A DNA stretch of 64,000 bases, from contig JAHCVI010000004.1 of the NCBI GenBank assembly GCA_019096155.1, positions 1,736,001-1,800,000 on the forward strand, read 5' to 3'. The stretch comes from Staphylotrichum longicolle. Lineage: Eukaryota > Ascomycota > Sordariomycetes > Sordariales > Chaetomiaceae. Numbering within the stretch: position 1 is the first letter of the stretch; the number at the start of each line of letters is the position of its first letter. The notes under the pieces were generated by a model. The model worked only from the letters and a program-made list of their open reading frames with translations, was not told where the DNA came from and ran no database searches. Of this stretch, positions 46,860 through 59,121 are shown piece after piece. Made by a program: the position numbers and the translations under genes.

Positions 46860-49201
46860 CGTCACCGTTGATATCCGGCGGTGTCGTGGGTCTCGTCGGG
46901 CATGAGTTGCAGGTTTGCTGGGAAGGCGCGAGGGCTACTGACTTCAACAACAAAGTTTATGATAGAACTTCGGCAAATTCGTCACTTTAATGAGACAACG
47001 AGCGGTTCCATGGAAGTTCCTTGCGTTCCACAGTGGCCGAGGCCCATTTTGCAAGGCGACTTGTAACGATATGACGAAACCTTGTGGTCCTTGAACACAG
47101 CGGCGCTCCAAAGAGCGAGGTCGGACCTCGGTGAGGGCAGAGGCCCTTCCCGCTCGAGTTGCCATGAGGCGTTGGAGTGGTCTGATCTCTAGGTAAGATA
47201 TCGCAGCTGATGTAGGTTCAAGAAGGCGCGTCGTGGCCTTTGTCAATCATATTGACAGTCAATGCGGTAGGTATCTACGGAGTACCTGCCATGAGAACCG
47301 GAGGGAAGAAGAAGTGAAGTCAACAACCGCTGTTTGCGGCAAGAGCCGCCGCACTTTCGGGTGGGGGCAACATAACAAGGTTGAGCAGCCTCGTTGGTTA
47401 GGTTGCGCAACCTGGAAGCTGAAGTGCCATGACTTCCGTCGTTCTGCCTTCGAATAGATGTTTGTCAACTGGCCCCTGCTATGGTGGAGGAATATTGGCG
47501 GTAAGAGCACGACGTTGCCCGTTAGACCTGGCCTGAGGTGCCAAGGTGTTGCTTGCGTGGGGGTTCTACCAGGTATGTTTGCTCCTGCCCACATCACGAT
47601 GATCAACCCCCTGGAAGGCTGGCCCCGGCGGTGTGACGCCATGGCTGGCTGTGGGTGAGAGGAAGGAGCAGAAAACCCAGTGAGTCACCTGCGACATCGA
47701 GCCCGACATCGCGAGTGGCTTGCGCCTTCCTTGCGCCCAAGTCACCCTCCCCTGTCGCCATCCCAGTCTGAATTTCCCGGACACCTGGGTGGTCTTCTGG
47801 AAAGCACACGACTGTCATGTCACACATTCCGTCCATCCATAAGGTAAGGTAGGTAAGGTAACACTACCTAAGGTGCCTTGCCTCAACTTTCTGTGTATGA
47901 CAGTGGTTAAAAGCCCTTGTCGAGTCTGAAGAAGCACAAGTGGCCTTCGAGCCGGGGTACGAAACCCTCCCTGGGATGAGTTTCTTTTTCCCGTTTTTGC
48001 AGTTCCCCGCCCTGAATGTTTTCCTTCGCCCATCGGCGACTCTGATATTGACAGGGGCATCGACACACATCTGCCGTCTCGCGTTACCACATCTCATGGG
48101 TGTTTCTTTGTGGGGAGTCGGGATGACCGAATATGGGCTGTTTCGGCTTCCGGAACCTGCGCCGGATGTGCGCCACCTCGATTCTGTACCTCCATGCCTC
48201 CCACGGTAACGCTAATTAATGGGTGCCGACTGAAGGAGGGCAGGGAGAGGCAGCCAGGGGTTGAAGAACCGCGCAGCCGGGTTAAGCGCGATTGGAGCGT
48301 CGCCTTTGCCTCTCGTTGCTAGGGCCCTGGCGGGCAGTCCCGAGCATGGAACCTCCTCCCCTTTCTCTTGGTGGCTCACCGCATCAAACACAGGTGGCTG
48401 AGGCGGAAAGCGGCAGCTCGCAGGACGACAGGGAGCTAGCCCAAGTACCCGAGACATACGGACAGGTACTCAGCGCCCGAGTTCCTTGTGTCTCACCAAG
48501 CCCCCTATGCAGCCTCTTCTCTTTGCAGAGGGCTGGACCGGAAGCCGCGGGCGAGGCCGTCGATCGCGCTGTGATGGTACCCAATGCTTGCAGGGGTTGA
48601 TTTGGGCTCAACGCCTGGGGGAAATCCAACATGGTAATCCGCCGCCATCTTCACAATTTTGAGACTTGCAAAGGCTGGCCCTGCCATCTCGACGCTGGTG
48701 CACCCCAAAGCTTCCAGGTTGTCATACTTGGGACCGATCCCTCACGTGAAAATGAGACAGCGTTGATGAACCGAGGCAAGACAGGACCTTTTCGTTGCCT
48801 TCTAGAACCCAGTTTTCATCAGACATTATAGTAATAAATAGGAAACACTCAACAATGCGCATTGAAAGGATGGTCGTGAGGGAGAACTTGAACTTTTTGG
48901 CGGGCAGCCAGCAGCAGCCCAGGCCCGAAGCAAGCAGATGCTATGAAGTGAGATGAGAATTACAAAAGGATATCGAACTCGAACCCATGCTTGCCATGTT
49001 TTTGTTCCCAAAACGCCGAGAGACAGAAAATCTCTATCTCTTTTCCCCAATCCATCACGAACGCCAGAAAATGTTCCCGTATGACGACCCCCTTCCAGTC
49101 AGGAAGAAAAAAAAGGGGGGCGGCCACCTGTTCATGCTCATCCGGTGACAATTCAAACAAAACAGAAGAAAAAAAACACTCGCCACGATGCTCACAACGC
49201 A
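46860..49201. other. 2.3 kb intergenic stretch upstream of tyrosinase
   Basis: Tyrosinase promoter at left and the 3' flank of the aldolase gene at right. A TAGGTAAGG low-complexity cluster occurs near 47838-47875. No gene is seen. Confidence 0.5.
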
Positions 49202-50338
49202 TTAAAGGCTCTTCTCCAGCAGAACCAGGTCCCTGAACCCCTCCTTCCACTTCCTCGCCTGCTCCGCGTTGGGCTTGGGCAGTGGGCTCCGCGCGTTGCC
49301 GCCGTAGCCCATCCACCCCTGCAGGCCGGACTTGACGCCCACCACGCCGCCCTGGATGGCCGTCCAGTCGCCCGCCGCGACCACCTCCTGCAGGGCCTGC
49401 GCCTCGGCCACCTTGCCCTGGTTGAACAGCTCCATGGTGCGGATGCACGCGCGCGGCGCGATGTTGGCCAGCCCCGCGAGGATGCCGTGCCCGCCCGCGA
49501 CGAGCGACTGGACGGTGAAGTCGGCCGAGCCCGCGAGGACGAGGAACTCGGGCCGGGCCGGGTCGTGGTGGCCGGCGGCCATCTTGCGGGTGGCGGCCGC
49601 GACGCGCTGCAGCTTGCCCGTGTTGCCGCAGGTGAGCTTGACGCCGACGATGTTGGGGTGCTGCGCGAGCTGGACGATGATGTCGGACGAGAGGTCCATG
49701 CCGCCGACGGCGCCGGGGAAGTTGTAGATGATGAGCGGGATCGGCGAGGCGTCGGCCACGGCGGTGAAGTAGGAGAGGATGGTCTCCGAGGCCGGCGCGA
49801 AGAGCGAGGCGTAGTACGAGGGCGGGAGCACGAGCGCGTAGTCGCCGCCGGCTTCCCATGCCTCGCGGCAGAGCTGGATCGCCTCGCGCGTGCTCTGCGC
49901 GCCGCAGCCGACGATGATGGGCATCTGGGAGAAGCCGGACTCGTTGAGCGCCTTGCGGGTGGTGGCGGTCACGAGCTGGCGCTCGGCGTGGGTGAGGTGG
50001 ACGGCCTCGCCGTTGGAGCCCTGGGTCGCGAGGCCCGTGACGCCGGCGCGGGCGAGGCGGACGGCGTGGCGGGCGATGGTGTCTGTGTCGACGTCCTCGG
50101 TGCCTTCCTCAAAGAAGCACATGGTTGGTACGTAGACCCCCGGCACCAATGGGCGAGCCATGTGGAAGTCTGAGCTCTCCGAGGTGGTGCTGTATGAGCT
50201 GCTGAGAGGGGAGTGGGGCTCCATCGCGTCGAGACGGCCCGTCATGAGGCTGGAGGTGACGACTGGGCGGTATGGCATCCTGTTGAAGCCGGCAGTGTAG
50301 CTGCTGCTGGGGGAGGGAGCATCGTTGTGAGGAGCCAT
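49202..50338 (-). CDS. DapA-family class I aldolase (2-keto-3-deoxy sugar acid or 4-hydroxy-2-oxoglutarate aldolase type)
   Basis: Single exon, 378 residues. The (beta/alpha)8 DHDPS fold begins near residue 62 (ARPLVPGVYVPT). Motifs seen are LATQGSNGEAVHL for substrate carboxylate binding, Tyr205 in LIIYNFPGA and Schiff-base Lys234 in VGVKLTCGN. In fungi this family includes GaaC/LGA1, which cleaves 2-keto-3-deoxy-L-galactonate to pyruvate and L-glyceraldehyde in galacturonate use, and HOGA-like enzymes of hydroxyproline breakdown. Sequence alone does not separate them here; lysine synthesis is unlikely because fungi use the aminoadipate route. The first 60 residues are a Ser-rich extension with several alternative Met codons (21, 32, 39 and 60), so the true start could be later. 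Confidence 0.85.
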   Translation of the reverse strand: MAPHNDAPSPSSSYTAGFNRMPYRPVVTSSLMTGRLDAMEPHSPLSSSYSTTSESSDFHMARPLVPGVYVPTMCFFEEGTEDVDTDTIARHAVRLARAGVTGLATQGSNGEAVHLTHAERQLVTATTRKALNESGFSQMPIIVGCGAQSTREAIQLCREAWEAGGDYALVLPPSYYASLFAPASETILSYFTAVADASPIPLIIYNFPGAVGGMDLSSDIIVQLAQHPNIVGVKLTCGNTGKLQRVAAATRKMAAGHHDPARPEFLVLAGSADFTVQSLVAGGHGILAGLANIAPRACIRTMELFNQGKVAEAQALQEVVAAGDWTAIQGGVVGVKSGLQGWMGYGGNARSPLPKPNAEQARKWKEGFRDLVLLEKSL

Positions 50339-53300
50339 GGTGTAGGTGAAGTAGTTTGAGTGTAGAGTGCGAGTTCAAGGTAGATGAAGATGGTGAAGAG
50401 TTCGTCGAGTGAAGGTGGGCAGGAGAGCGAGCTGTGGAGGTGGAGGGATGTTGATAATGGCAAGAGAAGATGAGGGAGGACGTGGAAGGTCGAGGGGAGA
50501 ACGAAGGATATTTGTATACATGACGACAGTGGAAACAGAGCGGCTGACGAGGTGAAGGACAGTCCAAGGACAGGGGTCAGGAGGGCGAAGGCAGGGAACG
50601 GCAGTCGTGGACGACAAGGATCAAGGCATGGTTCGATGCCCAAAGGTACCGGTGTACAAAAGTAGTTTCTTTTTTTCTCTTGTCGCCCTGGAGCCCCTTG
50701 TCCGGACTCAGTGGCGTTTTCTTGACGAGGAGGGGGTGTGTGTACAATGTACATGCATACCGAGGATGGCACCGCGCGGCTCTAAGAAACCGCCTGTGTC
50801 CTTCAGTTGGTTCGTACGCTGTCCACTGGAGGCTGCTCAGGAACAATGCCACCATTTCGAGTGTAGGGCGCACCCCATCGCGCGCCCGCTCTCTGACGCC
50901 GGCAGGGGTGTCGGAGCCGTCATCGCCCTTGGCACGACCGAGTACCTGCACACAGTGCGCGCGCCAGAACCGCCCAGGCTCCCCAAATCTGGGGTGCGCC
51001 CATGCCCGGTTTCGCGGGGGACAGGGGTTGGCCCAGGATCAGCGGGTGCCGAGTGTGGGGGTTAAATGGGAAGAAGAAAATCCAACAGGGGAAATGCTAA
51101 CCGAGAAGGGAAACACTTCCTCAAAAACCTGCTGGTGCGGGAATCGGCTCCTGGGGCCAGATGCTGTTGTCCAATTGCTATTCATGAAGGCTCAAGGGAA
51201 AGCATTGCCTCGATCAAAAAGACAAGGCGTCGGGCAAGCAACGCCCCGAAGCAGTAGCAAACCCCGAGATCCCAGATGCCGCGTGTTTGTGGGCGCGATT
51301 GGTCGTGCGAAAGAGCGGTTGTGCTTACTCCAAGGAGCTAACAGGCATTGCATGATCAGCTGCCCTTGGTGCGTCGGTCGATGTTATCCTGATACACTTA
51401 TGTGGCAGGCCGCTCGAACTCCACGTATGTGGCGGAGGAGGCACCCAACTTCGTGTGCGCCGAGACGACCGCGGAAGGAGGTTTGATGATGCGTGCATCG
51501 CCCATCCGATGAGACTGCGGTGTGTCTGGTATGTAGAGCACTTCGGGGCCTGCAAATGGCCAAAGGGCGTTCGAGCGAGATGTCGGCCGTCGTCAGACAG
51601 GTCACCGCGCTTCAATACATCACACGAAGCTTGTAGGGGCCTTCAATAACATGGTGCTCCGTTGCCTAGGATCCTGCATGCCGTCGAAGGGTACTGTACC
51701 GTGTTTAGGTATGAAGCTGGGATCCGGTCTTACATCATAGCCTTGTGTTCCTGGACCAGAAATGTTGATCTCTCAAGGACAGAACCACGGCACCGGTGCC
51801 TCAATGCCCGCGAGTAGTGTAGCGTGCTCTTGAAGCCACAGACATGGGCTTACCATTCCCGGGGCCAAAGGCCAAGCTTGTTCCCGCAGTCCGACTGGCG
51901 GGCATTGCGATAGCCGTGGGTCTCTGCAGCCCGGGACACCCGATTCGGCATGGGTGAAGTTGGCATGGGCGAGGGCCGGTCTGCTGACAGTTTTGGTTCG
52001 CCAGGACCGCTCGTCAGGTTGGCGTTTTTGCGACTGCCAGGGATGGCGGTTTGGGAACGTCTGGAGCTTCGGGAATTCGAACAAGTGGCCGAAGCGACGG
52101 CTGCAGATTTGGGTTTCCGCAATGTGGAAAGCGAATTCTGATTTTCGCGAGAGACGTCGAGCTGTGGAAAAGACGGCAGAATCCTTGACGGGCTGCAGAT
52201 GCTTGGCCCATCTGCGCCGCAGTATTGGCGGCCTCTGTTGGCCTGATCAGCATCTCCAACAACGACGTCAACAGTCGTTGTGCGAGGAAACAGGCCACTT
52301 CCGTCCCTTTGCTGCAGCCGCCGCTTGCTGCGACTGGCTGGTTTGGGACCAGTTGGGGAGCAACGACAGCGATGGAGGGGCAGTGAGGGGTTGTCGAGGG
52401 ACACCTGACACGGTCTCGACTCGACGCGGACCACTCAGCCACATCAAAACTTCCCCTTTGAGTGCTCATGCATCTGTAACTTGGCTGACCGACGTTGCTT
52501 GGGCTGCAACAGTGACACGTCCTTTGGCGGGGTTCACACGACCCCCGAGGTCCTCCCAAATGCTCGTGTCGGCGGATGCTTGAATTGGCAGCGTGTGAAG
52601 CGAGAGCTGGCTGCTGGAGGGACTGAGGGGCAATTCGACTCCCATCTGCGGAGAGCCGATGTAGCATTGAGCAGTGAGGGGAAATCAATTCTGGGCGGCA
52701 GCCAGAGGCATTGAGATCCACTTCGGTGATGAAGATGCTGCGAAACAATCCAAATGTGGTTTGGGAAAGCAGCTTCCCCACCCCCATCCCAGGCCGAGCC
52801 AGGATCCTCGATGTTCGGAAACTGGCCCGTGCACTGTCCTGTGCACTGTCCCGCTCGATTCATGGTCGGTGCCTGGGCGCTGTCTGATCTTGTGGTTCCG
52901 GCAATGTGGTTCTCAACCAGATCGGTGGGGGTCTGCTTTCAGCGACTGGGCTCTGCGTCAGCACTTGAGACGAAGTACCACATACTGTGCAATTACTGAC
53001 TTGTCTCTGAGCGATCGCCATTTGCTATTGCTATTGGCAGGCTGAGCAGATCCACGACGCTTCTCTTGTGATTTGGTCCAAAATAGCAGCTGCCCTTCGA
53101 GGACCCCAATAGTGCGAAACGCATGCACTGTTGCATACACTGTGTCCATCGCAGATCTTTAGTTCCAGGTTCCCTTCTCAGCCCCGCCCAGGGCAGGCAG
53201 AGTTTCGCGGGGGTGGATCGGACAGCTCGCGTGACTGGGATCTGGCTCCAGCAAGCAATTGAATCTGCCTCCAGATGTCTTTTCAGGAATCAGAACGCCC

Positions 53301-53808
53301 CCGGAATACGTGGGCTTGTTGACTTGAAGACGACGCACAAACGGGATCAGAGGGTGCCGCGTGTTTGTCTGTGATGAACAATGTTTGTTCCTGCCTCCTC
53401 GTGTACTGTACCAGTGCCTGTCCCGCATCCGAAACACATGACCATGCGCAGTCATCAAAATCAGCGGCACCTGACGTTTTGGTGGATCCATCATTTTCAT
53501 GACCCCCACGGTCTTTCATTTTGAGCAGCTTGAACCCCACGTTTCTTGTGCCTTGTTCCTCGGCATCGCACGATCCTCCAGCTCTGAACACGACCTGGCA
53601 GTTCGGTCGAGGCAAAGTCGAACCCCAAGCACGAGCAGACCCCAATCTTGACTCCAATCCGTACCAACATTACAGCACTGTACTGTACTGCAGACCACAC
53701 TACAGCAGGGGCCGATGCCAAACCGCGCCGTTCGGGGAATCTTGCCTAGTGCGGTCACTATGGCAGATTCGCGCGACGCCCCATCTCTGCCATGCCGTTT
53801 GATGTTAG

Positions 53809-53828
53809 ATCAGATCTCTAGATCTGAT
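53809..53828. repeat. Short inverted repeat
   Basis: Arms ATCAGATC and GATCTGAT flank a 4-nt centre (TCTA). It also contains overlapping AGATCT palindromes. Function unknown. Confidence 0.7.
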
Positions 53829-55427
53829 GGTCTGGGCTTACGTTTACCAGAGCTCGAGCGAGGGCCCCAATCGCAAAACTCCCGATCCCCAACAGTCCAT
53901 CAACTTCAAGTGAAGATCGTTTCCATCTCCAACTCTTCGTTTCCGTCCCGATGGTTCCTCCATGTTTCATACCTCTTCCAGCAACAGGCTTATAACAAAA
54001 CATGTGTTGACAACTCAGAGCACATCCCAGTGGATAACTTTTATAGCCGAAGGGACCCTGGACACTCGGCTCCTTTGCCTCACCCTACGAAAACGCCAAA
54101 GCCGCACCGAAGAGACCAATCGGAGAACAAGGGGGAATGTCGCACATTAGTTGTGACAAGGATGCAGGACACCGGACGACTGGCTGGGCTTGGGCCCGAT
54201 CCCGAAACCATAGGGCTTCCCGAGGTCAAGTGTCTTTGAGGCGTGCGCCCGGACCGAGTCACCAGGACGGAGGAGACCTTCTTCGGGCCATGGCCTCACT
54301 GGACAAGGGAACATGAGAGAGACCTGGCCTCGTGGCTCGAAGGTGTGGCAACGCCTGGACCAAAAGCAGCCACAAGCATCATTTTGAGTGGTCATCTCCG
54401 CCCTTATTGGCTGTTCTTCGCATGGGGAGCAGCTTTCCTGGGCGACCTGGGCCGAAAAAAAACAGGGCTCAGCAAGGGGCTGAGGCGACGTTGGCTTCAT
54501 GTGACGTACAGCAGGAGAGGGCTGGGATCGGATTCTCCGCTGCGAGCAGCTTTCCCACGTGGCGAGCACGGCCAGGAAGCCGTGGGAATCCGATCTCCAA
54601 TGCTTGGCCAATGCGAGATGAAACGGAAAGGGTAGTGATGCAGCACGGCCCGCTGTCTTCGTCCGATCGTCCACCCTTCTCGGTTTCCAATCAGGCACTG
54701 CGCCGCGGCCTTGTTCCGACCACCTCAAGGGCACGCAACAGTGGCTGGCTTCCATCCTACTTTGCTTTGAGAGAACAAGCGAACCCGCTGCGGTCGGCCA
54801 TGACATCGTCGACTCTGAGGATTGGGCTAGTCGTCCCAGACCACGTCCACGGTCGACCTGCGTCAAGATCGGTTCCGGTGGTTTACACCCTTGTGCCCGG
54901 CTTCGTGATGCTGGAAGTGGATGGTATGATGGAACGAACTCGAAATTCGCAAGGAGAAGCGGCATGAGGCAAGTCCCGTGCTCGTCCCTTTCTGGTCGAC
55001 CACGCTTCAGGTCAGCGAAGACCGAAAGGCATTGTTCCGGCGCTTACTTGGCTTGATGACAGGCGAATGCCACCCAGTTCATTTCTGCTCCGGTGATATT
55101 GGTACGGTGGTATTGTTTTGAATCACACGACACTGCTGGAGTCTGGACCCGACCCGAGACTCGGTGATTTTGGAGTTATGTAAGGGTTTGCTAACAAGCC
55201 GCGTTGTTACCGCAACAGGACGAGCTGAGGTTCCACCACACCTTTCGCCCCTCACCGGCCGGACGCCCCCCGCACACCCAACAGACCGGCACCTGCAAGG
55301 CGGGAGGCGATCGGATACATACCATCACAGTGTGTGACTTTCTCATGGACTGTCCCGTCCTGCCACCCACGCTGACCCCCAAGATACCACAAATATTCGC
55401 CCCTTCTGGTGGGGGGAACTTTCAGCG

Positions 55428-55712
55428 ATGGCCGAGGAAGCGACAATAACCTCTATCGACAGGTTGACTAGCGATGACGAGCCCAATGTTACTCCGGAAC
55501 AAGCTGCGGAAACTCGGCTTCTCCGCACCAAGTCCTGGTCAACAAGAGCCAAGCAGCACAGCTGCAAAAGAGCCTGCAAGCATGCTGTAGGTCGTCACGA
55601 GCCCTGCAAAGCTTACATATTGACAGGGAAGCTCCACTATCCGGCAGGATCTCGCGTCGGAACAAGGAGCCAGCCAGCCAACTGCAGGGCTCTGCAAACA
55701 GCTGTCAGCTAA
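55428..55712 (+). CDS. Weak small ORF, possible remnant or unrecognised first exon
   Basis: 94 codons from a true ATG. The first 34 residues (MAEEATITSIDRLTSDDEP and the following VTPEQAAETRLLR) have an acidic then basic pattern resembling the cytosolic N-terminus of some MFS permeases. The rest (HSCKRACKHAVGRHEPC) does not continue as a transporter. It may be a decayed fragment, a first exon of an unseen gene, or chance. I give no function. Confidence 0.2.
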   Translation: MAEEATITSIDRLTSDDEPNVTPEQAAETRLLRTKSWSTRAKQHSCKRACKHAVGRHEPCKAYILTGKLHYPAGSRVGTRSQPANCRALQTAVS

Positions 55713-57467
55713 TTCTGTACACAGGACATAGTTGCTGCAACTTCTCGTTTGGCCTGCGTCTTCTCTCAGGCTGCACGACGGGAGCTAGACAGAAACGGAA
55801 ACCCCTTTGTCATGCATGTATGCGCAAAACAAGAAGGGGAGGGGCTCGACCTAAAAGCCCCTTGGCTGATTGGGCGGCTCTGCTTCTCCGCGGAGTGTCA
55901 CTAAAAGAGCTAGACAAGTTATCGACTGCCACACCCGTTGACCGGGCCCTAAAATTCCACAAACCGGCGGATTTGGAGAGGGGGTGGTCGAGAGCCGGTC
56001 GGCAAGGAACCTGAACACCGACTCGGGCCAGTGATCGGGAACTTCACACCGGGTCCGGGTCCCTTCTCCACTCCAGGTCTGGCACAACACACCGGAGTGG
56101 AGCCCCTGAGCGACATCCTGCACACACAGTTGATTCACCAAACGATCCTCCTCGGCAGCCATCGGGTGAGGGGAGCGAGGTTGGAAATAGTGGACTGATC
56201 CAGAACTTCGCGCCCCGACACCCGCTCCGGCCACCGCCGAGTTCCGTCCGGGAATACATCCGTGTGCCCCGGCCTGTTTGCGGCTGCTGCTTGGGGTGGG
56301 GGTTTCCAGGCCGGGGGTTGAGGGAGCCGGGCTTGTGCCGTCTCTTGCGCTCGCGGCTGGCTTCATTGCCCCTGGCTCCAAAGAAGAAAAGAACCGCGCC
56401 AGAGAAGTCGAAAAGAAGAAAGGGGGCCCAAATCTGCAGACCGCTCCAAAGCCACAACACAACATGTGTCAAATTGTGTTCCTGCCAGATCAGTCCTTGC
56501 GTCCTGGCCCATTGGCCAATGAATTCCATGATCAACACGAGACCGACAGCGACCCCCCACGGCGGGCCAGGGGCACGCGACGTCATGGCACCCTTCATCA
56601 ACAGGGGACGGGGCCGGAAATCGGACGAAATTTCTTGAGCGTGAACAACCTTCTGCAATTGTGAAGCAAGGTCGCCATTGACGTTACTTGTATCCCGTTG
56701 ATGCTCCGCTCCTTCGAAGCGAGGCAAGGCTCTTCACGGCTGGAGACATTCAAGACCCCCAAAACCCCCTTGTTTTGACATCCCGCGCTCCCACGCCTCT
56801 GCTGGGCTGAACTGCCTGAAGCAGGGACGGACCTGCCGGCAGTCGGAGTGGCTCAGTCTGACCGCGAGCATGATGGATGGGATTCTTACCGCTTGCGAGG
56901 TTGCACACCCCCAAGCAACATGCAGGTCCCGGGGTCAACGTGCATCACGAGGCAACCCAAGGCGACGCCCTTGCTGCGACCCATCGAGCCGTGAACCAGT
57001 TTCAACGTTTCTTCGACAATAACCACACTTTGACCGTGCCCTGCACTGAACCCAGCCTCATCCAATGGCATTCGGTTGTCGTGGATTAAACCTGACTGCT
57101 GGATTGGATGGAACACGAACTCTCCACGCTGATCCCGAGGCTCTGAACTACTCTCGAGCTACTGGAGCAGTTTGTTAAAGCATAGTCTGTTGATCCGAAA
57201 AGAGCTACTGAGTGGCATCGGATCCCCTGCTTTTGAGGAACATTGCTAGGAACTGAAGTGTTGCAAGCCACCGCGCCCTTTAAACCATTCTCGCTTCCTG
57301 CGATGTATGTGGTCTTGACCTGAACTCATGACTTGGCTGGTTTGGGAGGGCTTCAGCGGTGAATTTGGGTTTGATACCACACTGTGGCCTGGCACACTTG
57401 GGTTTTTAGGGATCATTTTGCCCATCTCTGCTGGCTTGCGTCCGGTTCATGACCTTTTACATGTTTA

Positions 57468-59121
57468 TCAGGAAGCCTGCCCTTCCATCAAAGCCCATAC
57501 TGCCCCCGATGAAGCAAGCAACAGGCTCGCACAAACCGGAAATACCCTACCAAACGCATCGCTGTCCCGTGTGAACAGTAGCGAGACCACCACAAAGATA
57601 TTTAGGGGAATCCTCAACAGCCCATACACCTGCGCCCGCACCCCATCTTCGATAAGCCGCCCTTTCAAGAATCCCATACATGGCCAGTACATACCCACGG
57701 CGGCCTCGAACAAGCAGAAGACCCAGAAAGCAGACTGCTCGGACTGGGGCTTGGCCGACAGGATGAAGCACGCCGCCGAAATGCCCAAGATAGCGACTAG
57801 CAAAGTGGTGTGCTTGATCAGACGCCGCTCCGTGACGAAGTTGAAGACCAGTGACGACGCCAGGGTGGCCGCCATGAAGCTGGCAAAGATGACGCCGTAC
57901 GGGAGTTCGCCTGCTGACGACTGGACTGACTTGAGAACAGGCGCCCAGAAAAAAACAAAGAGGTACATCGAGCCTTCAAAGACGGTTGACGCAGCACCGA
58001 GGGCGAGGATACGCGGGTTGGAAAGGACTGACCAGGCCCTGTTCTGGTGCTGGCCTCCTTTCTCGTCTTTCTTTGGTTGGGCTGCCTCCCCGTAGTTCTC
58101 GTCCTGCTTCAGTTAGCCATCACCAAACCCGATCACCACACCACCACACTGTCATCGAACAGAAATCTTACCCAGAAAGAACAGATAACCCCGGCAGCCA
58201 CAGCCAGTACCCCAACAGCTACCGCAAACGGCGCCTTCCTCGTCCCAGCCTTCATCACCACCCCTACCGGCCTCATTGTCAGCCATGTCCACACACTTGA
58301 GCGTGCGCATAAACTAGGCATCCCGCAGGGTCACGGGCTCACTCACACTCACTCGCCACCCCACTCACGATCGCCGCAGCGCTGTTGAGCCCGCTCATCA
58401 CCCCAAACACCCTCCCCATCTCCTCCCCCACCTCACCTCCCTCACCTCCCCCCTTCCCATCCTCTCCCCTCCTCCTCTCCATCTTCTTCACCCTCGAAAA
58501 CTCCCCAACAACCCAGCTCTCAAACCCCACAAACAACACCCCCGTCCCCACCCCGCCCAGCACCCTGCCCGCCACCAGACCCGCCACACCCAAGCCCGGC
58601 ACGACGGCGCCGGTGGTCAGGAGGCAGGACAGGGCGTAGACGGCGCAGAAGGCGAGGCAGGCGCGCTTGCGGCCGTGGCGGTCGGCCCAGCGGCCGAGGG
58701 GCGCGCTCGAGAGGGCCGAGGCGAGGAAGCCTGCCGTGAAGAGGCGGGGGATGAGGGACGGAGGGAGGTGGTGCTCTGTTAGGTAGAGGGGGTAGACTTG
58801 TGGTTCATGTTAGTTTCCTGCGTCTCTGGATTGGGGTTGGGGAGGTGAGAACGTTGAAAAGGCGGGGAGGGAGGACGTACGGAAGGGGCCTTGGAGCCAA
58901 TCAGAAGTCATGGCGAGGGTGTAGGCGACGAGGAAGGGGGTGGTTTTGACGGGGATGGCTAGAGACCGCGCGTTGGTGGTGTTGCTGTCATTTTGGGAAG
59001 AGGAAGAGGTGGTGGTGGTGGGAGGAGATGGTGAGCGGCGGGGCTTGAGTCGGTGTTGGGAAAGAAAGAGGGCCAGACACAGAGCGAGGAGACCGGCCAG
59101 ATTGATTGTGTAGATGTTCAT
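57468..59121 (-). CDS. MFSD5-like (molybdate-anion transporter type) MFS protein
   Basis: Minus-strand exons are 59121-58881, 58796-58353, 58263-58172 and 58103-57468, giving 470 residues. The 89-nt second intron is set by donor GTGAGT, branch GCTGAC and acceptor GGTAG, the only combination that keeps frame into TRKAPFAVAVGVLAV. MNIYTINLAGLLALCLALF at the start, LAMTSDWLQGPF, LGRWADRHGRKRACL (MFS motif A) and FEGSMYLFVFFWAPVL are marks of the MFSD5 group, whose algal and animal members are linked to molybdate uptake. Twelve membrane segments fit. The central cytosolic loop has an unusual Gly/Glu/Arg-rich insert (RRRGEDGKGGGEGGEVGEE). Substrate assignment rests on family only. Confidence 0.82.

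Larger units (their letters stand above)
50339..57467. other. 7.1 kb gene-poor stretch
   Basis: The longest gene-free interval of the window. I see no conserved protein motif on either strand; the longest frames (for example minus 54965-54147, 272 codons) are Ser/Pro/Cys/Arg-rich without domains. It is not visibly AT-rich, so it does not look like RIP-mutated transposon DNA. It holds a weak small ORF (55428-55712) and a short inverted repeat (53809-53828), listed separately. Lineage-specific genes with many small exons or long non-coding RNAs cannot be excluded. Confidence 0.45.

Noticed and set aside
44910..50338. Tyrosinase and aldolase as part of a secondary-metabolite cluster with the MFS pumps
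   Set aside because: No backbone synthase (PKS, NRPS, terpene cyclase) is present, and the transporters are far away and separated by housekeeping genes.
54147..54965. A 272-codon minus-strand open frame in the gene-poor stretch
   Set aside because: No domain, Ser/Pro/Cys/Arg-rich, no convincing splice context; consistent with chance in GC-rich DNA.
50339..57467. RIP-mutated transposon remnant
   Set aside because: The sequence is not AT-rich and shows no long repeat, terminal repeat or reverse transcriptase/transposase motif.
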